DNA from: Streptomyces sp. TBY4
GTDB taxonomy: Bacteria; Actinomycetota; Actinomycetes; Streptomycetales; Streptomycetaceae
Reading direction: 5' to 3'
Assembly (NCBI RefSeq): GCF_024213195.1
Contig: NZ_JANAVF010000007.1
Span: 62,001-126,000, forward strand
DNA length: 64,000 nt
In this document: piece after piece, positions 41,637 through 50,008 of the stretch
Numbering within the stretch: position 1 is the stretch's first letter
Layout of the letters: every line of letters starts with the position of its first letter
Position numbers and translations under genes: made by a program
Notes under the pieces: model-generated
The model's input: the letters and a program-made list of their open reading frames with translations, nothing else
Databases searched by the model: none
What the model was told of the DNA's origin: nothing

Positions 41637-42644
41637 GTGAGGATCTTCGGGAAGGTACGGCATCGGCCCTCCGCCTCGTGGCGGCAGGCCACCGACCGCG
41701 CGTTCACGCTGATCGGCGACGGTCGGTACGAGGACGCGGGCGCGCTCCTGACCAGAGCCGCGGACCTCGAACCCTGGCTGTCCGAGTCCTGGTTCAACCT
41801 GGCGCTGCTCCACAAGTTCCGCCACGACTGGGAGCAGGCGCGGGCCGCCGGGCTGCGCGCCGTGGCCCTGCTCGACCGGGAGACCGGCGCCCCGGACTGG
41901 TGGAACGTCGGCATCGCCGCGACCGCGCTCCAGGACTGGCCGCTGGCCCGCCGGGCCTGGCAGGCGTACGGGCTCAAGGTGCCCGGAGACCCGCACGCCG
42001 CGAGCGGGAGCGGCCAGGCTCACGGCGAGCCCGTCGGCATGGAGCTCGGGAGCGCGGCCGTGCGGCTGTCGCCCGAGGGCGAGGCCGAGGTGGTCTGGGG
42101 ACGCCGGCTGGACCCGGCCCGCATGGAGGTCCTGTCGATCCCGCTGCCCTCCTCGGGGCGCCGCTGGGGCGAGGTGGTCCTGCACGACGGGGTCCCGCAC
42201 GGCGAGCGCGTCACCGCGGCCGGGCCCTCGTACCCCGTCTTCGACGAGATCGAGCTGTGGGCGCCCTCCCCGGTGCCGACCTGGGTGGTGCTCCTGGAGG
42301 CGGCCACCGAGGCGGACCGCAACGCCCTGGAGCAGCTGGCCTCCGACGCGGGCTTCGCCGCCGAGGACTGGTCCTCCTCGGTGCGGCTGCTGTGCCGGAC
42401 CTGTTCGGAGAGCGCGATGCCGAGCGGCGAGGGGGATGGGGAGCACCTGGACCCGCACGACCACAGCGAACCGGGCCATCCCGGCCCGCTGGGCCACCGT
42501 ACGGCCGGGTCCGGATCCCTGTGGGTGCCGGAGCGGGAGTGCGGGATCGCGGCGCCGGCGGGGCTGGTGCGCGGGCTGCTCGACGGGTGGGTCGCGGACA
42601 GTCCGGACACCCGGGAGTGGCGGGATCTCGAAGAGGTCTGCTGA
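41637..42644 (+). CDS. TPR-like protein of unknown function
   Basis: A 335-residue soluble protein. The first 130 residues look like two to three TPR-type helical hairpins (AFTLIGDGRYEDAGALLTRA, SWFNLALLHKFRHDWEQARA, WWNVGIAATALQDWPLARRA); the rest has beta-strand patterns (EVVWGRRLDPARMEVLSIPL) and a Cys pair (LLCRTCSES). The family is not recognised beyond conservation in streptomycetes. GTG 41637 (MRIFGKVRHRP) is preferred; upstream in-frame codons consist of a 15-bp tandem repeat and probably are leader. Confidence 0.7.
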   Translation: MRIFGKVRHRPSASWRQATDRAFTLIGDGRYEDAGALLTRAADLEPWLSESWFNLALLHKFRHDWEQARAAGLRAVALLDRETGAPDWWNVGIAATALQDWPLARRAWQAYGLKVPGDPHAASGSGQAHGEPVGMELGSAAVRLSPEGEAEVVWGRRLDPARMEVLSIPLPSSGRRWGEVVLHDGVPHGERVTAAGPSYPVFDEIELWAPSPVPTWVVLLEAATEADRNALEQLASDAGFAAEDWSSSVRLLCRTCSESAMPSGEGDGEHLDPHDHSEPGHPGPLGHRTAGSGSLWVPERECGIAAPAGLVRGLLDGWVADSPDTREWRDLEEVC

Positions 42645-42709
42645 GCCGGGGCCGTAGGCTGTACCGGCACATCGGTGACTGGTGGACTTACGGAAGGCGT
42701 ACGGCGGAC

Positions 42710-43351
42710 ATGGCGCAGCAGGAGAACGACGTTGTCGAGGTCGAGGTTGTGAACGACGGGTACGTCGTCGACACCGAGGACTGTGAGGCGCGCGAGCTCG
42801 CCCACCGCGAGCGCGGTACGGCCCGCCCCATCACGGTGGTCGGCAACCCGGTCCTGCACCGGGAGTGCAAGGACGTCACCGAGTTCGGCGACGAGCTGGC
42901 GCAGCTGATCGACGACATGTTCGCCAGCCAGAAGGCCGCCGAGGGCGTGGGTCTCGCCGCGAACCAGATCGGCGTCGACGCCAAGGTCTTCGTCTACGAC
43001 TGCCCGGACGACGACGGGAACCGCCACACGGGCGTGGTGATCAACCCGAAGCTCGTCGAGCTGCCGGCCGCCTCCCGGATCCTGGACGACTCGAACGAGG
43101 GCTGCCTGTCGGTCCCGACCGCCTACGCCTCGCTGGCCCGCCCGGACTACGCCGAGGTGACCGGCCAGGACGCGCAGGGCAACCCGATCAAGGTCCGCGG
43201 CACCGGTTACTTCGCGCGCTGCCTGCAGCACGAGACCGACCACCTGTACGGCTCGCTGTACATCGACCGGCTCTCGAAGCGGGACCGCAAGGACGCCCTG
43301 CGGCAGATGGAAGAGGGCACCCCGCGCTACGCGACGGTCCCGAACGCGTAG
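42710..43351 (+). CDS. def: Peptide deformylase
   Basis: A 213-residue deformylase that removes the formyl group from nascent proteins. The three family motifs are present: GVGLAANQIG, EGCLSVP (metal Cys) and QHETDHLYG (HExxH with metal His and catalytic Glu). The N-terminal 40 residues (NDVVEVEVVNDGYVVDTEDC) are an actinobacterial extension ahead of the usual start. A TAGGCT about 58 bases upstream may be a -10. Followed by a strong terminator. Confidence 0.95.
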   Translation: MAQQENDVVEVEVVNDGYVVDTEDCEARELAHRERGTARPITVVGNPVLHRECKDVTEFGDELAQLIDDMFASQKAAEGVGLAANQIGVDAKVFVYDCPDDDGNRHTGVVINPKLVELPAASRILDDSNEGCLSVPTAYASLARPDYAEVTGQDAQGNPIKVRGTGYFARCLQHETDHLYGSLYIDRLSKRDRKDALRQMEEGTPRYATVPNA

Positions 43352-43386
43352 CCGTCCGTTCCCGTACGCGAAATACGAGAAGTACG

Positions 43387-43428
43387 CGGAAGGCGCCCCG
43401 CTCCGGGTCAGGAGCGGGGCGCCTTCCG
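43387..43428. terminator. Terminator after def
   Basis: A perfect 18-bp stem (43387-43404 / 43411-43428) with a six-base loop GGGTCA. Confidence 0.8.
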
Positions 43429-43445
43429 TATGGAGCGGCGGGGCA

Positions 43446-43478
43446 CTAGTCCCAGCCGAGGTCGCTCCGGTTCGTCAT
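43446..43478 (-). CDS. Possible ten-codon ORF (MTNRSDLGWD)
   Basis: ATG 43478-43476 to TAG 43448-43446, encoding MTNRSDLGWD. On the minus strand it is preceded by AGGGGGAT and, 35-40 bases further up, by a TAGGAT -10-like hexamer. It lies 110 bases downstream of the nrdS-like gene and ahead of the def terminator. Codon composition says nothing at this length. It could be a peptide gene, a leader or chance. Confidence 0.3.
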   Translation of the reverse strand: MTNRSDLGWD

Positions 43479-43588
43479 GGGATCCCCCTGTCGTGTGTGC
43501 GAACGGGCAAATCCTATCGAGAATGATCAAGGTCGGGGAGCCCGGGCCCACATGCCGGTCAACTCGCCGTCCGCCTGAGGGCCGGTCG

Positions 43589-44569
43589 TCAGGCGGCGGA
43601 GGGGCCCCGGAAGGTGCGCCGGAAGGCGTTCGGGGTGGTGTTCAGGGTCCGCAGGAAGTGGTGGCGCAGGGCGGCCGCGGTACCGAAGCCGCAGCGGCCC
43701 GCGATCGCGTCCACCGTCTCGTCGGTGGCCTCCAGCAGCTCCTGCGCCAGCAGGACCCGCTGGCGCAGCACCCACTGGTACGGGGTGGTCCCGGTCTCCT
43801 GGAGGAAGCGGCGGGCGAAGGTCCGCGCCGACATGTGGGCCCGCTCCGCGAGCTGCTCGACCGTGATCTCCTCCTCCAGGTGGCGGGCCATCCAGCCGAT
43901 CACCCCGCCCACCGTGTCGCAGGAGGTGCGGGGCAGCGGGCGCTGGATGTACTGCGCCTGCCCGCCGTCGCGGTGCGGCGGTACGACCATCCGCCGGGCG
44001 ATGGTGTTGGCCACTTCGGCGCCCTGCGCCTGCCGGACCACGTGCAGGCACGCGTCGATCCCGGAGGCGGTGCCGGCCGAGGTGATCACCTGGCCCTCGT
44101 CCACGTAGAGCACGTCCGGGTCGACCCGGGCCCGCGGGAAGCGCCGGGCCAGCGTCGGGGCGTGCATCCAGTGCGTGGTGCAGCGCCGGTCGTCCAGCAG
44201 CCCGGCCGCGCCCAGCATGAAGGCACCGCTGCACACGCTCAGCACCCGCGCGCCCCGCTCCACGCCCCGGCGCAGGGCCTCCAGCATCGGCTCCGGGTAG
44301 TCGCGGACGGGGGCCTGGCGGTCGGCGGGCAGGCAGATCAGGTCCGCCTCCTCCAGCCGCTCGGGGCCGTGGGGGAGGGTGAGGCTGTAGTGGCCGTCCC
44401 CGACGGTGATCGGGTTCTCCTCCATCGCGCAGACGGCGAAATCGTAGGTCGGCAGGCCCATGGCACTGCGGTCGACCCCGAACACCTCGCAGAAGATGCC
44501 CATCTCGAAGGGGGTGACCCCGTTCACGACGGCCACGGCCACGTTGGTGAGGGAGGAAGGCGTCAGCAT
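43589..44569 (-). CDS. nrdS: GlxA-type AraC regulator, likely NrdS
   Basis: A 326-residue regulator: an N-terminal DJ-1/PfpI-like amidotransferase-fold domain (VLSVCSGAFMLGAAGLLDDR with conserved Cys) and a C-terminal AraC-type double helix-turn-helix (LAERAHMSARTFARRFLQET, IAGRCGFGTAAALRHHFLR). In S. coelicolor an AraC-like gene named nrdS closes the nrdABS operon; same strand and location suggest this is its counterpart. Here a membrane gene and a convergent small frame separate it from nrdB, so operon membership is uncertain. Confidence 0.8.
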   Translation of the reverse strand: MLTPSSLTNVAVAVVNGVTPFEMGIFCEVFGVDRSAMGLPTYDFAVCAMEENPITVGDGHYSLTLPHGPERLEEADLICLPADRQAPVRDYPEPMLEALRRGVERGARVLSVCSGAFMLGAAGLLDDRRCTTHWMHAPTLARRFPRARVDPDVLYVDEGQVITSAGTASGIDACLHVVRQAQGAEVANTIARRMVVPPHRDGGQAQYIQRPLPRTSCDTVGGVIGWMARHLEEEITVEQLAERAHMSARTFARRFLQETGTTPYQWVLRQRVLLAQELLEATDETVDAIAGRCGFGTAAALRHHFLRTLNTTPNAFRRTFRGPSAA

Positions 44570-44650
44570 GCCCCCAGTGTGGCAGTAATTCGTTCTTTCA
44601 TGTCAGTCCTGCCACTGTCCGGTTTCGGCCGACCTGGCGAGAGTGGACCC

Positions 44651-45148
44651 ATGAGCACATTCCTCGATTACCTCGTCGTCCTGGCCGTAGCCGCCCTCCT
44701 CCTGGGCCCCGCGCTCTACGGGGCCGCGCGCGAGCGCCGCCTCGACCGGCAGATCCGCGCGGCCCGGCAGCGCGGTCAGCCGAGGGCCGGATCCCGGTCC
44801 GAGGTCACGGTCCACCCGGTCGCCCTGGCCCTGGCACGGTGGCGGCCCGTGAACAGCAGCCCCACCGCCGCCACGAGGGAGCACGCCGACAGCGAGCACA
44901 GCACCCAGGACAGCGGATGGGTGGACGGGGTCAGCAGGGGCGGCAGCAGCAGGGCGAACGCCGCGAACAGGGCGGCGAGCCACGGCACGTGGGAGCCGGC
45001 CGCCACGGGGGTGCGCGGCGGTACGGGCCGTACCCGGCGGGTGGGATCCGGCTGCACCGCACGGTCCGCGAGCGCGGCCTCGAAGGTGTCGCGGTCGAGC
45101 GAGAGCCAGAGCGCCTCGCCGTCGTCGGCGACGAACACGACGGGCTGA
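44651..45148 (+). CDS. Possible small membrane protein opposite a larger gene
   Basis: A 165-codon frame from ATG 44651. The first 45 residues look real: a transmembrane helix (LDYLVVLAVAALLLGPALYG) and a basic amphipathic segment (AARERRLDRQIRAARQRG). From base 44776 it runs opposite the better-supported membrane gene, and its composition there (Ser/Thr/Arg) resembles an antisense shadow. Either the gene is short and read-through extends it, or the 3' part is an overlapping tail. A GGAC before ATG is a weak ribosome site. Confidence 0.4.
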   Translation: MSTFLDYLVVLAVAALLLGPALYGAARERRLDRQIRAARQRGQPRAGSRSEVTVHPVALALARWRPVNSSPTAATREHADSEHSTQDSGWVDGVSRGGSSRANAANRAASHGTWEPAATGVRGGTGRTRRVGSGCTARSASAASKVSRSSESQSASPSSATNTTG

Positions 45149-46224
45149 GCGGCGCCGAGCAGCCGCCAGCGCGCGGCGCCGCACAGCCAGCCGGGCCGCC
45201 CGGCGAACTCGGCGGCGAGTGCGGGCAAGGAGTCGTCCACATCGGCGTGGCCGGTGCGGGCCTCGATCCGGGTGCCGTCCGCGAGCGTGAGGCCCAGCCA
45301 GGACTTCGACCTCGTGCCCAGGGTCCCCGCGCGCCGGCCGAGGACGGTGGTGTCCGTGCGCAGGGCGGCGGTGACCTCGGCGCGGACGGCGGGCAGGGCG
45401 CCGCCGGCGCGCGCGTCCTCGCGCAGCACCCGCAGGGGGCCGGTCAGGGCGAACACCCGCACCAGGCCGAGGCCCAGGAGGGGCAGCAGGGCGAGGACCG
45501 GGAGCATGAGGAGGAAAGCGCCGCTCTCCGGGGTGCGGGGACCCCACAGGGAGGATCCGTCGGTGCCGAGCCGTGCGGTGTCCGACTCCTCGTCGATGTA
45601 CCCGCCCAGCCCCGGCCTGCCGGGGACGTGGAGGACCCGGACGTGGTCGCCCTTCTCCGAGGCGAAGGGGCCGAGCCGGGCTCCGTCGACGCGCAGCGGC
45701 TCGGTGCCGTGGATCCCCGGCACCTCGACCGTGATGTCACCGGTGTGCCGCGGGTAGGTGGAGCCACTGCGGCGGCCCGTCCACTCGCCCGTCTTCCGCA
45801 GGGCGTGCACGTCCGTGATGCGTACCTCGTCGACGACGGCCCCCGCGTCCTGCAGGGCCGCGATCCGGCGGGCGTCGGCCGCATCGGGCTGCAGGGCCAG
45901 ATCGGCGAGGACCACCGGGGCGGAGAAGAGGAACCAGACGAGGACGAACGGCCGGAGCAGCCCGATCCGCCGCCACCGCAGCCGCCCGGGCGGCGCCGGA
46001 ACCGGTCCCGCGGCGGCCGCCTGCGCGGTCGGCGCGGACCGGGCCGGCCGGAGCCGGCCCGCCAGCCAGGCGGTGGCGCACAGGAACGCCGCCGCCCCCG
46101 GTATGACGACGTCCCAGCGGGGCACGAGCATCCCCGGTCTGACGACGAAGGCGTAGATCGCCACCTGCGCCAGAAGCAGTGCGGCCCCGCCCGAGAACCT
46201 GGTGAACCAGGTGGATCTTCCCAT
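44776..46224 (-). CDS. Multi-pass membrane protein of unknown function
   Basis: A 482-residue protein with about six hydrophobic segments: two at the N-terminus (FSGGAALLLAQVAIYAFVV), one near 100 (FVLVWFLFSAPVVLADLAL), one mid-protein (FLLMLPVLALLPLLGLGLV) and two at the C-terminus. An extracytoplasmic domain at about 115-235 (ITVEVPGIHGTEPLRVDG) and a cytoplasmic domain at about 275-390 lie between. No family recognised. It lies between nrdB and the nrdS-like gene on the same strand, 31 bases after nrdB. ATG 46224 (MGRSTWFTRF) is preferred over 46242. Confidence 0.75.
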   Translation of the reverse strand: MGRSTWFTRFSGGAALLLAQVAIYAFVVRPGMLVPRWDVVIPGAAAFLCATAWLAGRLRPARSAPTAQAAAAGPVPAPPGRLRWRRIGLLRPFVLVWFLFSAPVVLADLALQPDAADARRIAALQDAGAVVDEVRITDVHALRKTGEWTGRRSGSTYPRHTGDITVEVPGIHGTEPLRVDGARLGPFASEKGDHVRVLHVPGRPGLGGYIDEESDTARLGTDGSSLWGPRTPESGAFLLMLPVLALLPLLGLGLVRVFALTGPLRVLREDARAGGALPAVRAEVTAALRTDTTVLGRRAGTLGTRSKSWLGLTLADGTRIEARTGHADVDDSLPALAAEFAGRPGWLCGAARWRLLGAAQPVVFVADDGEALWLSLDRDTFEAALADRAVQPDPTRRVRPVPPRTPVAAGSHVPWLAALFAAFALLLPPLLTPSTHPLSWVLCSLSACSLVAAVGLLFTGRHRARARATGWTVTSDRDPALG

Positions 46225-46255
46225 GGGCGGGGACGCTAGCAAGCCGGACGGAGGC

Positions 46256-47269
46256 CTAGAAGTCCTCGTCCAGGTCGACCGTGCCCTCGACCGCGACCTG
46301 GTAGGCCGACGGGCGGCGCTCGAAGAAGTTCGTCAGCTCCTGGACGCCCTGGAGCTCCATGAAGGTGAACGGGTTCTGCGAGCCGTACACGGGCGGGAAG
46401 CCCAGGCGGACCAGGCGCTGGTCCGCGACGCACTCCAGGTACTCGCGCATCGACTCGGTGTTCATGCCGGGCAGGCCGTCACCGCACAGGTCGCGGCCGA
46501 ACTGCAGCTCCGCCTCCACGGCCTCCTTCAGCATGTCGGTGACCTGCTGCTGGAGGGCGTCGTCGAAGAGCTCCGGCTCCTCCTTGCGGACCGTGTCCAC
46601 GACCTCGAACGCGAAGTTCATGTGCATGGTCTCGTCGCGGAACACCCAGTTGGTTCCCGTCGCCAGGCCGTGCAGCAGGCCGCGCGAGCGGAACCAGTAG
46701 ACGTAGGCGAAGGCGCCGTAGAAGAACAGGCCCTCGATGCACGCCGCGAAGCAGATCAGGTTCAGCAGGAAGCGGCGGCGGTCGGCGGCCGTCTCCAGGC
46801 GGTCGATCTTCTCGACCGAGTCCATCCAGCGGAAGCAGAACTGCGCCTTCTCGCGGATCGACGGGATCTCCTCGACCGCGTCGAAGGCGGCCGCGCGGTC
46901 GTCCGGGTCGGGCAGGTAGGTGTCGAGCAGCGTCAGGTAGAACTGGACGTGCACGGCCTCCTCGAAGAGCTGGCGCGACAGGTACAGGCGCGCCTCCGGG
47001 GAGTTGATGTGCTTGTACAGGGTCAGCACGAGGTTGTTCGAGACGATCGAGTCGCCCGTCGCGAAGAAGGCGACCAGCCGGCCGACCATGTGCTGCTCGG
47101 CGGGGGTCAGCTTCGCGAGGTCGGCGACGTCCGAGTGGAGGTCGACCTCCTCCACGGTCCAGGTGTTCTTGATCGCGTCCCGGTAGCGCTCGTAGAAGTC
47201 CGGGTAGCGCATGGGGCGGAGGGTGAGTTCGAAGCCCGGGTCGAGCAGGTTCTTGTTCGTGGAGCTCAT
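46256..47269 (-). CDS. nrdB: Ribonucleotide reductase beta subunit (class Ia)
   Basis: A 337-residue ferritin-like radical-generating subunit. Di-iron ligand helices are visible: the E in LFEEAVHVQFY with its His, IEGLFFYGAFAYVYW, and RDETMHMNFAFEVV (E and H). The C-terminus ENVxF-type tail reads TVDLDEDF, ending in the acidic/Phe residues that dock into NrdA. It supplies the radical for reduction of ribonucleotides. The ATG overlaps the nrdA stop (TAATG), so the two are coupled and share the riboswitch. Confidence 0.95.
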   Translation of the reverse strand: MSSTNKNLLDPGFELTLRPMRYPDFYERYRDAIKNTWTVEEVDLHSDVADLAKLTPAEQHMVGRLVAFFATGDSIVSNNLVLTLYKHINSPEARLYLSRQLFEEAVHVQFYLTLLDTYLPDPDDRAAAFDAVEEIPSIREKAQFCFRWMDSVEKIDRLETAADRRRFLLNLICFAACIEGLFFYGAFAYVYWFRSRGLLHGLATGTNWVFRDETMHMNFAFEVVDTVRKEEPELFDDALQQQVTDMLKEAVEAELQFGRDLCGDGLPGMNTESMREYLECVADQRLVRLGFPPVYGSQNPFTFMELQGVQELTNFFERRPSAYQVAVEGTVDLDEDF

Positions 47270-49653
47270 TACTGGCAGGCCTCGCAGGACTCGGGGTTTT
47301 CAAGGGAGCAGGCCAGCGCGTCGGCGTCGACGGCCTGCGGGAGCGGGGTGGCGGCCGCCGGGACCGTGCTGCCGGAGGCGGCGCGGGCGATCTTCGTCGC
47401 GGGGCGGGAGCGCAGGTAGTACGTGGTCTTCAGGCCCTGCTTCCAGGCGTACGCGTACATCGAGCTGAGCTTGCCGATGGTGGGCGTCTCCAGGAACAGG
47501 TTCAGCGACTGCGACTGGTCGAGGAAGGGGGTGCGCGCCGCCGCCATGTCGATCAGTCCGCGCTGCGGGATCTCCCACGCCGTGCGGTACAGCTCGCGCA
47601 CCTCCGCCGGGATCCAGCCGAAGCCCTGGACCGAGCCGGAGGACTCGCGCAGCGCCTCGCGGGTCTGGGCGTCCCAGACGCCGAGCCGCTTGAGCTCCTG
47701 CACCAGGTAGCCGTTGACCTGGAGGAACTCACCGCTCAGGGTCTCGCGCTTGAACAGGTTGGAGACCTGCGGCTCGATGCACTCGTACACGCCCGCGATG
47801 GAGGCGATCGTGGCGGTGGGGGCGATGGCGAGGAGCAGCGAGTTGCGCATGCCGGACTTCGCGACCCGGGCGCGCAGCGCGTCCCAGCGCTCGGGCCAGT
47901 TCAGCTCGACCTCGTAGTGGTCGGGGTGCAGGACCCCGCGGGCGGTGCGGGTCTGCTCCCACGCGGGCAGCGGGCCGCTGCGCTCGGCCAGGTCGCAGGA
48001 GGCCTCGTACGCCGCGAGCATGATGCGCTCGGACAGCTTCGTGGACAGGGCCTTCGCCTCGGCGGAGTCGAAGGGCAGCTTCAGCTGGAAGAAGACGTCC
48101 TGGAGGCCCATCGCGCCCAGGCCCACCGGGCGCCAGCGGGCGTTGGAGCGGCCGGCCTGCTCGGTCGGGTAGAAGTTGATGTCCACGACGCGGTCGAGGA
48201 AGGTGACCGCGGTGCGGACGGTCTCGTCCAGGCGCTCCCAGTCGATCTCACCGTTCACGACGAAGGCGCCGAGGTTGACCGAGCCGAGGTTGCAGACTGC
48301 GGTCTCGCCGTCGTTGGTGACCTCGATGATCTCGGTGCAGAGGTTCGAGGAGTGGACGACCGTGCCCGGTTCGGCGGTCTGGTTCGCCGTGCGGTTGGAG
48401 GCGTCCTTGAAGGTCATCCAGCCCTGGCCGGTCTGAGCGAGGGTGCGCATCATCCGGCCGTACAGGTCGCGGGCGGGCATGGTCTTGCGGGCCAGGCCAG
48501 ACTCCTCGGCCTTGCGGTAGGCGGCGTCGAAGTCGTCGCCCCACAGGTCGACCAGCTCGGGGACGTCGGCCGGGGAGAACAGCGACCAGTCGGCGTCGGA
48601 GTTCACGCGGCGCATGAACTCGTCCGGCACCCAGTGCGCCAGGTTCAGGTTGTGCGTGCGGCGCTGGTCCTCGCCGGTGTTGTCGCGGAGCTCCAGGAAC
48701 TCCTCGATGTCCGCGTGCCAGGTCTCCAGGTAGACCGCGGCGGCGCCCTTGCGGCGGCCGCCCTGGTTCACGGCGGCCACGGAGGCGTCCAGCGTCTTCA
48801 GGAACGGCACGATGCCGTTGGAGTGGCCGTTGGTGCCGCGGATCAGCGAACCGCGGGCGCGGACCCGGGAGTACGAGAGGCCGATGCCGCCGGCGTGCTT
48901 GGAGAGGCGCGCGACCTGGTGGTAACGGTCGTAGATCGAGTCCAGCTCGTCCAGCGGGGAGTCCAGCAGGTAGCAGGAGGACATCTGCGGGTGCCGGGTG
49001 CCGGAGTTGAAGAGGGTGGGGGAGGAGGGCAGGTAGTCGAGGCGGCTCATCAGCCGGTACAGCGAGGCCACTTCCTCGACGGCCTGGGCGGACTCGTTCT
49101 CGGCGAGGCCGCAGGCCACGCGCAGCATGAAGAACTGCGGGGTCTCGATGACCTGCCGGGTGATCGGGTGCCGCAGCAGGTAGCGGCTGTGCAGGGTGCG
49201 CAGGCCGAAGAAGCCGAAGCGGTCGTCGGCGCCCTCGGCGAGCGCGTGCCCGACCAGCGCGTCGAGCCGGCTCGCGTGCAGGCGGACGAAGTCGGCGGTG
49301 CGGTCGGCGATCAGGCCCTCGCGGTGGCCGACGGCGACGGACTCGGAGAAGGAGGCGGAGCCCTGGCCGGCGGCCTCGTCGCGGACGGCCAGCGTCAGCA
49401 GACGGGCGGCGAGCCGGGAGTACGCCGGGTCCTCGGAGATCAGCCCGGCGGCCGCCTCGGTGGCGAGCGTACGCAGCTCCGCCTCGTCGGCGGCGGCGCT
49501 GCGGCCGCGCAGCGCGGCGGCGGCCACCCGGCCGGGGTCGGTGTCGGGCAGGTCGGCGGTCAGCTCGGTGAGCGTGCGCAGCAGCGCGGCCCCCGGACCC
49601 TCATAGGCGGACGGGTCGGACTCGGCGCGCGGTGCGGAAGGCGCGATGGTCAC
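47269..49653 (-). CDS. nrdA: Ribonucleotide reductase alpha subunit (class Ia)
   Basis: A 794-residue catalytic subunit. Visible features are SSCYLLDS (active-site Cys), SSNLCTEIIE (Asn-Cys-Glu catalytic triad), the radical-transfer tyrosines in LKTTYYLRSR, and C-terminal redox cysteines (CSLENPESCEACQ). The start GTG 49653 has GAGGGAGAG some bases upstream; 74 upstream in-frame codons belong to the leader. The transcript begins with a cobalamin riboswitch, so vitamin B12 shuts this oxygen-dependent enzyme off in favour of the B12-dependent class II enzyme encoded elsewhere. Confidence 0.96.
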   Translation of the reverse strand: MTIAPSAPRAESDPSAYEGPGAALLRTLTELTADLPDTDPGRVAAAALRGRSAAADEAELRTLATEAAAGLISEDPAYSRLAARLLTLAVRDEAAGQGSASFSESVAVGHREGLIADRTADFVRLHASRLDALVGHALAEGADDRFGFFGLRTLHSRYLLRHPITRQVIETPQFFMLRVACGLAENESAQAVEEVASLYRLMSRLDYLPSSPTLFNSGTRHPQMSSCYLLDSPLDELDSIYDRYHQVARLSKHAGGIGLSYSRVRARGSLIRGTNGHSNGIVPFLKTLDASVAAVNQGGRRKGAAAVYLETWHADIEEFLELRDNTGEDQRRTHNLNLAHWVPDEFMRRVNSDADWSLFSPADVPELVDLWGDDFDAAYRKAEESGLARKTMPARDLYGRMMRTLAQTGQGWMTFKDASNRTANQTAEPGTVVHSSNLCTEIIEVTNDGETAVCNLGSVNLGAFVVNGEIDWERLDETVRTAVTFLDRVVDINFYPTEQAGRSNARWRPVGLGAMGLQDVFFQLKLPFDSAEAKALSTKLSERIMLAAYEASCDLAERSGPLPAWEQTRTARGVLHPDHYEVELNWPERWDALRARVAKSGMRNSLLLAIAPTATIASIAGVYECIEPQVSNLFKRETLSGEFLQVNGYLVQELKRLGVWDAQTREALRESSGSVQGFGWIPAEVRELYRTAWEIPQRGLIDMAAARTPFLDQSQSLNLFLETPTIGKLSSMYAYAWKQGLKTTYYLRSRPATKIARAASGSTVPAAATPLPQAVDADALACSLENPESCEACQ

Positions 49654-49824
49654 GGGGGGAGCTCTCCCTCGCTCGGCTCCGGGAACACCGTTGGTGCGGG
49701 GCGCGAGGGGGCGCACGTGGGGGGCGCGCGGGCCTGGCAGGGCCGTACGCATGCGCCACGTGGCGTCCACCGGCCCAACCGCGAGGCCCGGACGTGTCTG
49801 CACCCGGTTCGGTCGAGCCGGGCG

Positions 49825-49932
49825 CACTGTCGGCAGGTCCTCGGACTTGCGGATGCACCGAGCGAGTCGGTGCATTTCATACCGTTGCGGGACAGTTCCG
49901 GATTCTCACCGGATTCCCCTGCGACGACAGCG
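49825..49932 (-). ncRNA. Cobalamin riboswitch of nrdAB
   Basis: Read on the minus strand: GGGGAATCCGGTGAGAATCC, then GGAACTGTCCCGCAACGGTA, a variable hairpin (ATGCACCGA / TCGGTGCAT) and the B12 box AAGTCCGAGGACCTGCC (49848-49832). This is the complete conserved core of an adenosylcobalamin aptamer. About 170 bases separate it from the nrdA start. The downstream platform holds GC hairpins (for instance CGCCACGTGGCG at about 49756-49767), but no U-rich terminator, so the mechanism (termination or translation) is open. Confidence 0.92.
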
Positions 49933-49938
49933 AGCACG

Positions 49939-49986
49939 AGCATACATGTGGGGGCCGGTGCTTGCGTTAGCCCCCACATGTTGTGT
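49939..49986 (-). promoter_or_regulatory. Tandem NrdR boxes overlapping the nrdA promoter
   Basis: Two related palindromic sites share an ACATGT core: ATACATGTGGGGG (core 49944-49949) and CCCCCACATGTTGTGT (core 49976-49981). The cores are 32 bp apart, three helical turns, the spacing described for paired NrdR boxes. On the minus strand the downstream box overlaps a -10-like TATGCT (49944-49939). The two sites also form an 11-bp inverted repeat with one another (49945-49955 / 49970-49980). Confidence 0.7.
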
Positions 49987-50008
49987 CGCTCCCCGGGACG
50001 GTCCGTGA

